A program made the position numbers and the translations under genes. A stretch of DNA of 64,000 nt. It comes from Pseudanabaena sp. ABRG5-3 (lineage in GTDB: Bacteria > Cyanobacteriota > Cyanobacteriia > Pseudanabaenales > Pseudanabaenaceae). This document shows positions 51,266 to 60,777 of this stretch, piece after piece (the stretch's first letter is position 1; each line of letters begins with the position of its first letter). The stretch lies in contig NZ_AP017562.1 of assembly GCF_003967015.1 (NCBI RefSeq), positions 88,085-152,084 of the forward strand, written 5' to 3'. Under the pieces are notes generated by a model. It saw nothing but the letters and a program-made list of their open reading frames with translations, did no database searches and was not told where the DNA came from.

Positions 51266-54200
51266 GCTTTTTGGGGATCTCTTTTGACTTGATACCTTTG
51301 TGGAAATTAGATTGACATCTTCTAGTTGTTGCTCTCCCAAGACTTTCTCAGCCAATTTGGCAATTAAAGCTTGCTGTAAACGATCGTTACCTTGCACGAT
51401 CGCTTCATTCAAGATTTTTTCTACTAATGGTTCGAGGCGATCGCTATCTTCGCGATCGAGCCAAATCAACTGATGAACCTCCTGACCATCGGGACGAGCG
51501 ATTGTGATTCTACGAGCATCAAATCCTTGATTTTTTGAGGCGACCATCCCCTTTTGCAAGGCTTCAAGATTAATAAAGCGACGTGCTAAATCGCTAAGCT
51601 TTGGTTCAAAACTAGTCATGTCTGCGTCAGTCCATGATTCCGCAGGCTTGTCCACCACAATCATCAGCAAAGACTCCAACCATCGTTGATCGTCCGCAGT
51701 TTCATCGGCAGCAGCCAAAACAAACCGCCGTAATGTCCTTTCCAAACAAGATTCAACCAAATAACTTGCCCTAACTTGCAAATCTTCCCGTAACTTTTCA
51801 CTATTTCGCCGCACTCCAAAAGCCTCATGCAAAAGGCTTTGACAATCAGCAAGTAAGCGATCATAAGTAGTCTGAACTTCATGTAAAACCTGAACTAACT
51901 TACCCTTAAACTGCTTTGCAGTCGTACCGTCATCAGCCTGACCAGCAATGATCGCCGCTAGTCCACAAGCAACAGGCAAAGATTGAAATAGGAGTACATC
52001 GGGTTCTTGAGCCTTTTGGAGGGTTTGGACAACTGCTTGTGCTTCAGTGCTCATGCGCGTCGTTTTTGTGGTGTAAGCAGGCAGCTTCTTGACAAATTGG
52101 AACAATGGCTTGACTACTGATAGCATCGTGACATTGCGAATGTTTGCAGGTATCTTTTTCTCATTCGATTTGGCACTAGACGATCTCAATACATTTTCTA
52201 ACTCACGGAAGACTTGCGATCGCAAGCCCACTATTTCAAAATGCTTCACCGCAAAGCGCTGCGGATGCTTTACCAATAATTCAAAATGTTCACTTCCCAA
52301 TACTGGGATAAAAGTTCCATCTTTATAGACGCTGACATCATCAACGTGATCTAACAACACTGCTGCTAAAAGAATGGGAATTACGCCGCGCTTTACGCCG
52401 TAGGGTGGTGCATCAAGAATTGTATAGAGTTCAGCAATCGTGCGAGGGGTTTCTAAAGATTCTAAACAGAATTTCTCGATAACTTTCCAAATATACTTCA
52501 CGTCAGATTTAGTATCAGATGAAGAAGGTGGATAAAAGCCCCAAACGCCATTTTTTATTCTATGAATCTTCGTTTTGCCTAATACAGAGGTGTAAATGCT
52601 CACTTCTGGACTATTACCCGTTAAACCTAACTGGGGGCGATCGCCATGATCTAACATCGCCTGAATTAGCGTCCGCAAAGCTCTGACCATCTGCGAACTG
52701 AGTTCACGGCGGTTAATCAACTCATTCCAGAGTGTCATGCCCTTGTGATAAACGCGCTTGCAAACTTCTGACAGCATAGAATTAAAGTCAATTGCTCGAC
52801 TAATCACTACGCGATCGCCTTGTATCCAACAGACATTTTGATGCTGCCCGACTGCAAAAGCTTGACTTAAAGCCTCATCTAATAGTCTTTCTGCTTGCAC
52901 CATGCGATGACGAATTTCCAAAGCAGCCACTTTATCCCGCTCTATTTCAGGATACTTAGCACGGATTTGCTGAAGTGCTGTATATTCTAAAGCCGATATT
53001 TCTAAAAGTTTGAGATTAGTAGAATTAACCACAATCAAAGGTTTTTTATCCGCAGTCTCGATTGGTACGGACTGTGGCGGCTCTGCACCTACCCAATAAC
53101 CAATTAATCCATCAAAACTATGATTTGAGCAACACAATTCATTCCAATTAACATCGTTATCTAGATAGATTCTCTCAAAATAGCGAGTTGTGCCTGTTGT
53201 ATAGCTATGGCGTTGAGCAACTACAGGCTTAAGCTTAGATACATCAGCTAATATTTTGGCTAAAGGCGATCTCTCATTCTCAATGTAAGTAGTAATCGCA
53301 CTTTCTACATCAAAATCTGAGCCTTCCCAAATTCTTAACTCATCAATTTTCTTTCGATGATGCAAAATCCCTTTTTGATTGAGAAATTCATCAATTAAAC
53401 GGCTAATTGATGTTCGTGATGTGCGATCGTTAGGGTGATCACACATTGCCCACATTACCAAGTCTCGTGATGCTCTTAGTCCGCCTGTGGAGGTGACTAG
53501 ATTGAGGATACCCACTGTCTTGAGCAATTTCAAACTCTCTGGATCAGAATTCCTAGCATCACTCACTAAAGTCTGAATTTCCACCCATTTTTGTAATTGT
53601 GGACGGCTCGCTAATCCTATCCCTGCTGCTTCTATAAAATAATCGTAGACACGATCTAACTTTAAAGTGGGAATACAATCTTTATCTAGACAAAACTCAT
53701 CTAGATGACTCCTTAATGCGTATGGTTCGGAGCTAGTTAGGAATGTAAATAATGAGCGATCATTCTGGGCGTATCGAGTGCAAAGAATTGGTAACACCAA
53801 AGCCGTTATCGGATGTAGTGGATACGCTGCCGCCAATAGTTCAGGCGAAATATCATCAACTTGCGATCGCAAAGTTTCGCACCATTCTTCTGCTTGACTA
53901 TCTATAAGCGCGTCATATTTTTTAGTATTAGATTTATCCCCAGAACGGGAGATCGCCTGTCCAATCAACCTCGTCATTTGTCGTGCTGATTCAGTGAAAG
54001 GAATATCTTGAAACCTCCCTTGAATCTTTGCCCATTCATTACGTTGTAATGAAGCTAATCTATCACCATAGTCAGCAAAGGACTGATGTAATAAACCAAT
54101 TAGATAAAACTTCTGTCCATTAGTTTGTTTTAATTCTGCTAATTGCTGCAAAAGATAAAGATCTGCCTCATTTGGATGTAGAGATGCGTATTCTAAGTTC

Positions 54201-54790
54201 TTGCCCAACTCATCGACAATTAACAGCACATCAGTTTTGGCTGTCGCAATTACTTCTCGCACTAGCTGTAATGCAGTTTTACTATCGACTTTATGACCAG
54301 CCCTAACTTCCACAGCAAGATCTACAAGCTGAGTTGCGATCTCAGGCTTACTCTTCTTCTTCCAAAAATGACTTGCGCCATAATCCAAAGCTCGGATAAT
54401 TGTATGTGCTAGAGGTTCTCTTTGCGCTGTAGCGATCGCCCTAAAGCAACCCTTTTCAGGCAAATTATGATTTAATTTTTGAAATTCCGCTTCTGTGATT
54501 GCTTTTTGAGTGATCGCTAAAGCATCTTGCTTAACTACCGTTTCGCCAGCACATAGACAAGCCAAAAAATGGGCAAACGCTGATTTCCCCGTACCATATA
54601 CCCCTGTTAGTGTAATCGCTTGAGTTTGCTCAGATTCAGGCACATCTACCAAAATTTGTTTGAGCGCATATAAAGAGCGATCGGTTAAGACATAACCATT
54701 TACTGAATTAGGGTTATCAAGATCTCGCTCTAGATTTATCGCTCTCGCATAGCGGCGATTTAAATGAAAATATTCTGACAGCTTAAGCAT
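51260..54790 (-). CDS. Large P-loop ATPase of the phosphorothioation locus (SspC-like)
   Basis: This is a 1176-residue protein. Walker A is GVYGTGKS at 63-70 and Walker B VLLIVDELGKNLEY near 190, with IGLLHQSFADYG sensor-like sequence near 232. A long, mostly helical C-terminus follows. An ATPase of this size directly downstream of a DUF4007 gene is a familiar partner in DUF4007/PAPS-reductase gene sets and corresponds to SspC in the SspABCD single-strand phosphorothioation system. The start ATG abuts the stop of the DUF4007 gene, so they are coupled. The SspC assignment is by size, motifs and neighbours. Confidence 0.7.
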   Translation of the reverse strand: MLKLSEYFHLNRRYARAINLERDLDNPNSVNGYVLTDRSLYALKQILVDVPESEQTQAITLTGVYGTGKSAFAHFLACLCAGETVVKQDALAITQKAITEAEFQKLNHNLPEKGCFRAIATAQREPLAHTIIRALDYGASHFWKKKSKPEIATQLVDLAVEVRAGHKVDSKTALQLVREVIATAKTDVLLIVDELGKNLEYASLHPNEADLYLLQQLAELKQTNGQKFYLIGLLHQSFADYGDRLASLQRNEWAKIQGRFQDIPFTESARQMTRLIGQAISRSGDKSNTKKYDALIDSQAEEWCETLRSQVDDISPELLAAAYPLHPITALVLPILCTRYAQNDRSLFTFLTSSEPYALRSHLDEFCLDKDCIPTLKLDRVYDYFIEAAGIGLASRPQLQKWVEIQTLVSDARNSDPESLKLLKTVGILNLVTSTGGLRASRDLVMWAMCDHPNDRTSRTSISRLIDEFLNQKGILHHRKKIDELRIWEGSDFDVESAITTYIENERSPLAKILADVSKLKPVVAQRHSYTTGTTRYFERIYLDNDVNWNELCCSNHSFDGLIGYWVGAEPPQSVPIETADKKPLIVVNSTNLKLLEISALEYTALQQIRAKYPEIERDKVAALEIRHRMVQAERLLDEALSQAFAVGQHQNVCWIQGDRVVISRAIDFNSMLSEVCKRVYHKGMTLWNELINRRELSSQMVRALRTLIQAMLDHGDRPQLGLTGNSPEVSIYTSVLGKTKIHRIKNGVWGFYPPSSSDTKSDVKYIWKVIEKFCLESLETPRTIAELYTILDAPPYGVKRGVIPILLAAVLLDHVDDVSVYKDGTFIPVLGSEHFELLVKHPQRFAVKHFEIVGLRSQVFRELENVLRSSSAKSNEKKIPANIRNVTMLSVVKPLFQFVKKLPAYTTKTTRMSTEAQAVVQTLQKAQEPDVLLFQSLPVACGLAAIIAGQADDGTTAKQFKGKLVQVLHEVQTTYDRLLADCQSLLHEAFGVRRNSEKLREDLQVRASYLVESCLERTLRRFVLAAADETADDQRWLESLLMIVVDKPAESWTDADMTSFEPKLSDLARRFINLEALQKGMVASKNQGFDARRITIARPDGQEVHQLIWLDREDSDRLEPLVEKILNEAIVQGNDRLQQALIAKLAEKVLGEQQLEDVNLISTKVSSQKRSPKSS

Positions 54791-55702
54791 TTAATGTTTG
54801 TAGTATTTATTCAAGATTGTTTGACTGACTTTGGTTGGCGCTTGGGTGAATGCCATCTGAATTGAGCCTGCACTTTCCGATAATGCGATCGCATTACACC
54901 ACCTTGCTACTTGCTCGATCGCATCACAAAGCGCACTCTCAGACAGTTTAAACACCATCCCTGGACTGCCTTCATCAAATAACAATCGTGATAAGGAGAT
55001 TGTTCTTTGACCACTACTAAGAGACTCAGCAAAATCTAGACAAGTCGCAACGACAATTTCGGCATGGAGACTTGGTTTCGCCCCAATCCGAAATGCGTAA
55101 TGTAATGAGTCACCTGCCCTTTGAATCAAGCCTAACTCTGCGAAAGGACAATCCAAATTGTCTTCGTTCAGACTAATAACATCGCCCTGTTTAACGTACA
55201 TTCTCAATAAACAAGTCACATCTTTTTTTAGTGAGGCTTCAACAGTTCGATTTCCCAAAGCATCTCGATACTTTACCAATGCTAATTTCAAATCCTCAGA
55301 CGTAAATTCAGCTTGACGTAAAGCATTAAAGGCAGCATACCAAGCCGTGGCTCTACATGGTTGCTTTAACAAATGCCAATGTAACAACCACAACGAAGCA
55401 GGATCTTCTAAAAAAGGATCATAACCATCATCATCCAGTAACATCCTCCCAAATTGTGATGGTTGACAATCGCGATCGTCCTCAATCAACTTAAACGCCC
55501 CACACCAATAGCGAATTGCCTTCGCCATGTTTTTGCCTACCCCTAGCTGAATGTGAGCATCTTCTTCTAGGAAAATCCCCGAATTTTCGCTGACTGCCTG
55601 AAATCCTTTTTTTAACCAGCTATATCGAGGGTAAAACGTTTCATGCCGAGCAAAAATTAATTCCGAGGCGCTAGAAATATTACTGTTGATAGTCTGAACC
55701 AT
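54791..55702 (-). CDS. DUF4007 protein, SspB-like
   Basis: The DUF4007 pattern is clear: FARHETFYPRYSWLKKGF near residue 17, LGVGKNMAKAIRYWC near 53, YDPFLEDPASLWLLHWHLL near 95, and CRATAWYAAFN near 116. The family is typically encoded beside PAPS-reductase-like and large ATPase genes. From memory it includes SspB, the DNA-nicking component of SspABCD that prepares DNA for sulfur insertion. Here it leads the SspB-SspC pair. It is a complete gene from ATG 55702, with a divergent XisH/XisI pair upstream. Confidence 0.8.
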   Translation of the reverse strand: MVQTINSNISSASELIFARHETFYPRYSWLKKGFQAVSENSGIFLEEDAHIQLGVGKNMAKAIRYWCGAFKLIEDDRDCQPSQFGRMLLDDDGYDPFLEDPASLWLLHWHLLKQPCRATAWYAAFNALRQAEFTSEDLKLALVKYRDALGNRTVEASLKKDVTCLLRMYVKQGDVISLNEDNLDCPFAELGLIQRAGDSLHYAFRIGAKPSLHAEIVVATCLDFAESLSSGQRTISLSRLLFDEGSPGMVFKLSESALCDAIEQVARWCNAIALSESAGSIQMAFTQAPTKVSQTILNKYYKH

Positions 55703-55812
55703 ATTTACTCTTTAATTTGCTTGGCAAACTTAACCCATAAACTAAGTTAACTGCTTCTACAGGCAAATCATTATAAGGTATAGGATAGACTTAAGTTTTA
55801 ACAGTAATTTCT

Positions 55813-56249
55813 ATGTCAGCCCGTGATCTATTCATGACATTGTTAAAAAAGCCTTACAAAAAGACGGCTGGACGATCACCCATGATCCCTATCCATTGCC
55901 AACAGGCAGTTTTGATCTAGCGATCGACCTCGGCGCTGAAAAAGTAATTGCCGCCTACCGAGGAGAACAGAGAATTGCCATTGAAATCAAAAGTTTTTTA
56001 GGTCCCTCCAAAATTTCTCAATTTTATGGAGCTTTAGGGCAATTTATCGCCTATCGTACAGCCTTGCATACCCAAGATGCTGCCCGTATTCTTTATCTTG
56101 CCGTCCCTGATGACATTTATGATCGCTTCTTCTTAACACCGTTTGTACAAGAACTAGTTACCCAAAATCAACTGTATTTACTCACATACTCAATCAAATC
56201 TGAGAGCTTAGAAAAATGGATACCATTACCCAATATCGTCAGCAAATAA
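55813..56249 (+). pseudogene. xisH: XisH-family protein, frameshifted near the start
   Basis: ATG 55813 reads MSARDLF and then loses the frame. One base later the frame reads HDIVKKALQKDGWTITHDPY and continues to the end at 56249 with the family core (VDLGAEK-like IDLGAEK, IAIEIKSFLG, GALGQFIAY). The single missing base lies near 55832. Restored length (about 145 residues) is normal for XisH. XisH is needed in Anabaena for fdxN-element excision, but most cyanobacterial copies have unknown roles and a nuclease-like fold. It overlaps xisI by 34 bases. Confidence 0.75.
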
Positions 56250-56548
56250 AAACTGTCTTAGAAAATCACGCTCGCCATGTTTGGGACGATCGCATTCAAG
56301 CTCAAATAATTATTGATCCAGAACGGGATCATTATCAGCTTGTTTATGTCGGTTGGCGAGATTCTAAGCGTTGCTATGGTGTAATTTTGCATCTTGATAT
56401 CATTGATGGCAAAATTTGGATTCAACAAGATGGAACTGAAATCGGCACAGCCAATGAATTAGTTGAATTGGGTGTTTCCAAGCAAGATATCGTACTAGGC
56501 TTTGATCCGCCCAACCTGCGGCACTATACGGATTTTGCTATAAATTAG
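56216..56548 (+). CDS. xisI: XisI-family protein
   Basis: This 110-residue protein has the family pattern: ITQYRQQIKTVLENHA at the start, YQLVYVGWRDSKRCYGVILHLDI (read in two parts) in the middle, and GTANELVELGVSKQDIVLGF near the end. It is paired with XisH in the standard order and overlaps it. These pairs are multi-copy in cyanobacteria and can act as excision controllers or toxin-antitoxin-like modules. This copy is intact while its partner is frameshifted. Confidence 0.9.
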   Translation: MDTITQYRQQIKTVLENHARHVWDDRIQAQIIIDPERDHYQLVYVGWRDSKRCYGVILHLDIIDGKIWIQQDGTEIGTANELVELGVSKQDIVLGFDPPNLRHYTDFAIN

Positions 56549-56631
56549 AACTAATTTAGGTTTGATTATCACAAAACACTCCTATTTACGTTGTTTTATA
56601 TTGTTGATTTACTAAGGGCGCAATAAATTAA

Positions 56632-57435
56632 ATGAGTGAACATGAAAAGAAACTTTTAGATGCTTTTCAAGACAAAGATGGTCTGATCAAGATAACGGAT
56701 TTAGAAAAGTGTAAAGAAGTAAATTCTGAAAGAATACTTTTTAAGCTAAAAAACAATAAAGATTATAATCAACCATTACTATATCCCTCTCATAGAGCGT
56801 TAAGTGTTATTGGTTATTTAGTTCGCGATTCTACATTATCAAATTTATCGTCAATTCGTGTCTCGACTGATGATATGGGAATGCTAAGTGCTCCTATGTT
56901 TGGAGTGAATTTTGAAAGTGCTATCAAGACTGTTATACGAAAAAAATTTGTTAAATCTATATTCTATATCCCTCAGCAGGATAACTCTTCTGGATTTATT
57001 GAAGGTAAGGGTTTTGCTTGTTATTTAGTAGTTCATCTTGGGGTAAGTGAAGAGGATGGGCAAATGAAATTTCATTTAGAGGCATGGCATGGTAACGAAG
57101 TAGATCCAACAGTTTTCTATATGCATAGTATTTTTTCTATAGATCCCTTTGCTTTACCTCAACTAGAACAAGCTGTTATCGAACATCTAGATGGCGCTAT
57201 TATTGAATATACTCAATTAGATAAAGAAGAGCTTTTTCGTCGTGGGAATAAGAATAAAGATCTTCCATATCAAAAACAATTCCGAATAGATGGAAAAATC
57301 CCATTACATATTTTGTACGAAATTGCAAAGATATATTTTCCTATAGATTCTTTAACTGAAGAATACTTTGGACTAAATGGTATTACATCAGATAATAATA
57401 TACAAAGATATAGAGTTTCAGCTAATGATTTTTAA
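56632..57435 (+). CDS. Hypothetical protein, 267 aa
   Basis: This AT-rich gene encodes an alpha/beta protein with no recognised motif. A strand-rich centre (GFACYLVVHLGVSEEDGQMK) lies near residue 130. ATG 56632 is preceded by an AAGGG-like stretch. It lies directly upstream of, and on the same strand as, the phosphorothioation-associated methyltransferase, with about six bases between stop and start, so the two are probably co-transcribed. The base composition differs from its neighbour, suggesting separate origin. Confidence 0.6.
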   Translation: MSEHEKKLLDAFQDKDGLIKITDLEKCKEVNSERILFKLKNNKDYNQPLLYPSHRALSVIGYLVRDSTLSNLSSIRVSTDDMGMLSAPMFGVNFESAIKTVIRKKFVKSIFYIPQQDNSSGFIEGKGFACYLVVHLGVSEEDGQMKFHLEAWHGNEVDPTVFYMHSIFSIDPFALPQLEQAVIEHLDGAIIEYTQLDKEELFRRGNKNKDLPYQKQFRIDGKIPLHILYEIAKIYFPIDSLTEEYFGLNGITSDNNIQRYRVSANDF

Positions 57436-57441
57436 TTGATC

Positions 57442-59616
57442 ATGAATCTAGAAATATTGCCGTTTGAAACATCTATATCATTCAGTTTATCCGAACTGAA
57501 TTTTCAAAAACTTTGTCAACAAAGCAATGTTGGCAAAAAATTACCTAACGCCCTGTATATCCATATTTCGGCGATCGCTTTTTTATCTCCACAATTACAA
57601 GAATGCGATCGCCAAGCCAGATTATCACTACCAAAATCCATCCAATTCACCATTATCAAATTCAACTACGAACAACCCAAAATCTCCTACCTGTTCTATC
57701 CAGAATTCGATAACGACCCACATCCCGCATTGCATCAAAGTATTCAAGTTGACCTAAAAGCCCAAACAGTCCAGCAACGAGACTATTACAACTCTCTCAA
57801 TCCGCCCATCCTCCATCGCAAAGAAACCTTTGTAAATTCTGACTATCCCCACTATCAACTATTTGCTCAACTAACCAAACAAGAAGAAGCGATCGGGCTG
57901 TTTCATGAGACTCGTACCATCGGCACTCGTAAAGGATGGGAACAACGTTTACAGGAATACAATGTTGAACTGAAAGATCATCAAGTCATTTTGCTCCCCT
58001 CGACCTCTGGGAGAGGATCTGGGCGATGCACTGAGCAGTTCGACAAGCTCACTGTAAGACCTGTCGAAGTGTTTGAGGGGCTAAAAGAAGATATAAAAAT
58101 TGATCGACATAAAGCCGCAATTCATCGCCCCGATCTATCTAAACCCGTTCGACTTGCCCTAGAAGCAGGACTATTTACAGAAAGCTCAACCTTCTTTGAT
58201 TATGGCTGTGGTCATGGTGAAGATATCAAAAGAATTAGCGATCGCGACTTTACCAGTAATGGTTGGGACCCATACTATCGACCACAATGTGATCGTGTCA
58301 GCGCCGAAATCGTCAACCTCGGCTATATTATCAACGTCATCGAATCACAGAACGAAAGACGAGAAGCCCTTATCAAAGCATGGGAATTAACGCAAAAAGT
58401 TTTAATTGTCTCGGCACAAGTTTTAATCGGTGATGTGGGCAAAGGACAAATCGCCTACAGTGATGGTGTGGTGAGTAGCCGTAACACTTTCCAGAAGTAT
58501 TACGAACAAGAAGAACTCAAACTCTATATCGATCAAGTGTTAGGCGTAGATTCTGTGCCTGTCGCTCTCGGCATTTATTTTGTATTTCGTGACGACATGC
58601 AAGCGCAAAGCTTCAGAGCATCACGTTTTCGTTCGAGAGCCACCACACCCAGACTCCGCCTTGTCTCCAAACGTTTTGAAGACTATCGCGAATTACTTAC
58701 TCCCCTCATGGATTTCTTCACAGAGCGAGGCAGACTACCCGTCGGCGAAGAACTGTCAAACTTTGAGCCGTTGCTGACAGAATTTGGAACAGTGCGCCGC
58801 GCCTTTAACTTGATTGTCAGTGCCACAAATCAAGATGAATGGGATGCGATCGCCGATAAGCGCCGTCAAGATATTCTGGTATTCCTAGCCCTCAGCAATT
58901 TTGATAACCCTTACAAACGACTCAAATTAAGCCAACTTTCAGCGCAATACCAAACCGATATCAAATCTCTATTTGGCTCTTATCAAGGTGCAAGTACTAC
59001 TGCTGACCTGATGTTATTTAATTTAGGTCGTGAAGGTTTCATCGCTACCTGTTGTCGAAACAGCAAAATCGGACGGCTAGATCATCAAGCCCTCTATGTT
59101 CATATTTCGGCTTTAGAACATCTTGATACTATGCTCAGACTCTATGAAGGATGTGCCAGTCGCACCATTGGGAGAATGGATGGGGCTACTTTAATTAAAT
59201 TCCATCTGCACAAACCAAAAATCAGCTATCTTTTTTATCCCGACTTTGATCGAGATCCCCACCCAAAAATGCAAGCCTCAATGCAAATTGACCTGAGAGA
59301 TTTACAGGTTCGTTATCGTGACTATCACAACTCCGATAATCCCCCCGTACTTCATTGCAAAGATGCTTATATCCTTCCCGACTACCTACAGTATGAAAAA
59401 TTTGCCAAATTAACTAAACAAGAAGAAAGTTGGGGATTGCTAGAAAACATGAAAGATATTTCACATTGGCAAGGCTGGCAACAAAAATTAAAAGAATACT
59501 GTGCAGAACTTCAAGGGCATCGTCTTGTCTGGAGCAAAGACGCTGACCCAGAGACGATTAAGTGCGTGAAAGCACAACGCAAATCCAAGAAATTAGAAGA
59601 AATACATTCTAGCTAA
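57442..59616 (+). CDS. DNA phosphorothioation-associated methyltransferase with duplicated flanking domain
   Basis: The central methyltransferase has motif I FFDYGCGHGEDIKRI near residue 250, then GWDPYYRP and VNLGYIINVIE near 290, preceded by IHRPDLSKPVRLALEAGLF. This pattern is characteristic of the Dnd-associated methyltransferase family. A domain of about 145 residues occurs twice, at about 36-180 and about 549-693, sharing ALY(I/V)HISA, KPKISYLFYPDF/EF, DPHP, NPPxLH and AKLTKQEE. The ATG at 57442 is used rather than the TTG at 57436. The role in phosphorothioation is genetic association only. Confidence 0.85.
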   Translation: MNLEILPFETSISFSLSELNFQKLCQQSNVGKKLPNALYIHISAIAFLSPQLQECDRQARLSLPKSIQFTIIKFNYEQPKISYLFYPEFDNDPHPALHQSIQVDLKAQTVQQRDYYNSLNPPILHRKETFVNSDYPHYQLFAQLTKQEEAIGLFHETRTIGTRKGWEQRLQEYNVELKDHQVILLPSTSGRGSGRCTEQFDKLTVRPVEVFEGLKEDIKIDRHKAAIHRPDLSKPVRLALEAGLFTESSTFFDYGCGHGEDIKRISDRDFTSNGWDPYYRPQCDRVSAEIVNLGYIINVIESQNERREALIKAWELTQKVLIVSAQVLIGDVGKGQIAYSDGVVSSRNTFQKYYEQEELKLYIDQVLGVDSVPVALGIYFVFRDDMQAQSFRASRFRSRATTPRLRLVSKRFEDYRELLTPLMDFFTERGRLPVGEELSNFEPLLTEFGTVRRAFNLIVSATNQDEWDAIADKRRQDILVFLALSNFDNPYKRLKLSQLSAQYQTDIKSLFGSYQGASTTADLMLFNLGREGFIATCCRNSKIGRLDHQALYVHISALEHLDTMLRLYEGCASRTIGRMDGATLIKFHLHKPKISYLFYPDFDRDPHPKMQASMQIDLRDLQVRYRDYHNSDNPPVLHCKDAYILPDYLQYEKFAKLTKQEESWGLLENMKDISHWQGWQQKLKEYCAELQGHRLVWSKDADPETIKCVKAQRKSKKLEEIHSS
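58010..58080. repeat. Short palindromic repeat inserted in frame in the methyltransferase gene
   Basis: TTCGACAAGCTCACTG and CCTGTCGAAGTG form an imperfect stem with words common in small dispersed bacterial repeats. It encodes a low-complexity stretch (about GRGSGRCTEQFDKLTVRPVE) absent from the second copy of the duplicated domain. Confidence 0.45.
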
Positions 59617-60271
59617 TCCAAATCTCCCTTGAATCATAAAAGCGTCCTCGTTGCTCAAGTTTAAAATCACCCAAAAGTAAACCTAGCCAAGTTTCAACGA
59701 TTGGCAATTTCAAAGCCTTTTGCAAATCTATCAAACGCATAGGAGAAGAATTATTGGTAATACAATGCGAGATCGCCTCAATCCAACTCGATACATCCTC
59801 AGCATGGGCAGTACTAATCGCCCGTTCAAACTTTTCCTCCAAACTAAGCAAACTTTCCTGTTCTAAAGCTTGAATCAAGACCTCCTTATCAATTTCGCCA
59901 ACAATCGAATTACCAGTTTTTGCTTGTTCGGAAATCTTCCTAGGTAAACTCTGCAAAGGCTCAATAAACTGTTCAAAATCGACCACCATAGACTGACGCA
60001 CATAACGCTCAAAAGCATCATCAGCCATGATCGGCTCACCCTTTACCGCACGAGAATGTAACTCCTCAAATAAAAAATTAGAGCGATCGCAAAACAAATC
60101 TGTAATCTGACTAACTGCATCCCCCGCTATTCGTAACTGCGATTGCGTATCCAGATCAATCAAAGTCAAATCCAAAAGTTTAAACACCATTAGAAAATTT
60201 GCATCTTCAGGAGTCTGTCTCGCAGTCGAAATGACATCCCATAAATCCAACTCAAGCTGTTTAACTTTCAT
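59609..60271 (-). CDS. Hypothetical protein, 220 aa
   Basis: The frame is open to 60328, but ATG 60271 (MKVKQLELDLWDVISTARQT) is preferred because the longer version would overlap the upstream gene. The protein is helical and acidic, with a C-terminal winged-helix-like part (MRLIDLQKALKLPIVETWLG then LERG-like LEQRGRF). It is third in a minus-strand set with two other unknown genes and ends overlapping the convergent methyltransferase by 8 bases. The set probably serves the phosphorothioation locus, but no function is known. Confidence 0.6.
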   Translation of the reverse strand: MKVKQLELDLWDVISTARQTPEDANFLMVFKLLDLTLIDLDTQSQLRIAGDAVSQITDLFCDRSNFLFEELHSRAVKGEPIMADDAFERYVRQSMVVDFEQFIEPLQSLPRKISEQAKTGNSIVGEIDKEVLIQALEQESLLSLEEKFERAISTAHAEDVSSWIEAISHCITNNSSPMRLIDLQKALKLPIVETWLGLLLGDFKLEQRGRFYDSREIWIS

Positions 60272-60285
60272 CGCATCTCTAAAAA

Positions 60286-60777
60286 TTAATTGGGATGACA
60301 AGGACAAGGACGCAAAGGACAAAGCCAAGGATCGAGACGTTCTTGACTAGCAAATTTCTTAATCCCATAATTTGAATCTAGCAAAACCAATACCTTCTGC
60401 ACATAAGTATGCACTTGGGACGCAACTATCCCCGCACAATGAATCGGTGGAATCGCTGCGAACTTTTCTTGTCCTTGCCAAACTTGAACAGCGATCGCAT
60501 GAATTGGTGTATCGGTTCCTGCTTGTCGATAAACTACTAACACCGCCCAAAACACTGACGCAAACTCATCAATATTCACAACCAAATCTGGATCAGTATC
60601 AACCCGTTGACGAGAGCGAATTAGATTGCGGCGATCGCGATGACGAGCATAGGAGCGGCGACTATAGCAAACATTAGGATTCCAACAGCGATCGCCCAAC
60701 TCACCATGCAGTTCTTGCGCCTGAGCCGCCGAGAGCGTCGCACATTTTTTACACTTTTCGGGAATACCTTTAGCCAT
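60286..60777 (-). CDS. Cys-rich hypothetical protein, 163 aa
   Basis: ATG 60777 overlaps the upstream stop by 8 bases and gives MAKGIPEKCKKCATLSAAQA. A CxxC at residues 9-12 and a second pair in DRCWNPNVCYSRRSY make a likely zinc site followed by an Arg-rich stretch (RRSYARHRDRRN). The C-terminus carries another cluster (WLCPLRPCPCH). The pattern suggests a DNA- or RNA-binding zinc protein. The longer frame to 60855 adds a hydrophobic segment that I consider non-coding because of the coupling. Confidence 0.65.
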   Translation of the reverse strand: MAKGIPEKCKKCATLSAAQAQELHGELGDRCWNPNVCYSRRSYARHRDRRNLIRSRQRVDTDPDLVVNIDEFASVFWAVLVVYRQAGTDTPIHAIAVQVWQGQEKFAAIPPIHCAGIVASQVHTYVQKVLVLLDSNYGIKKFASQERLDPWLCPLRPCPCHPN

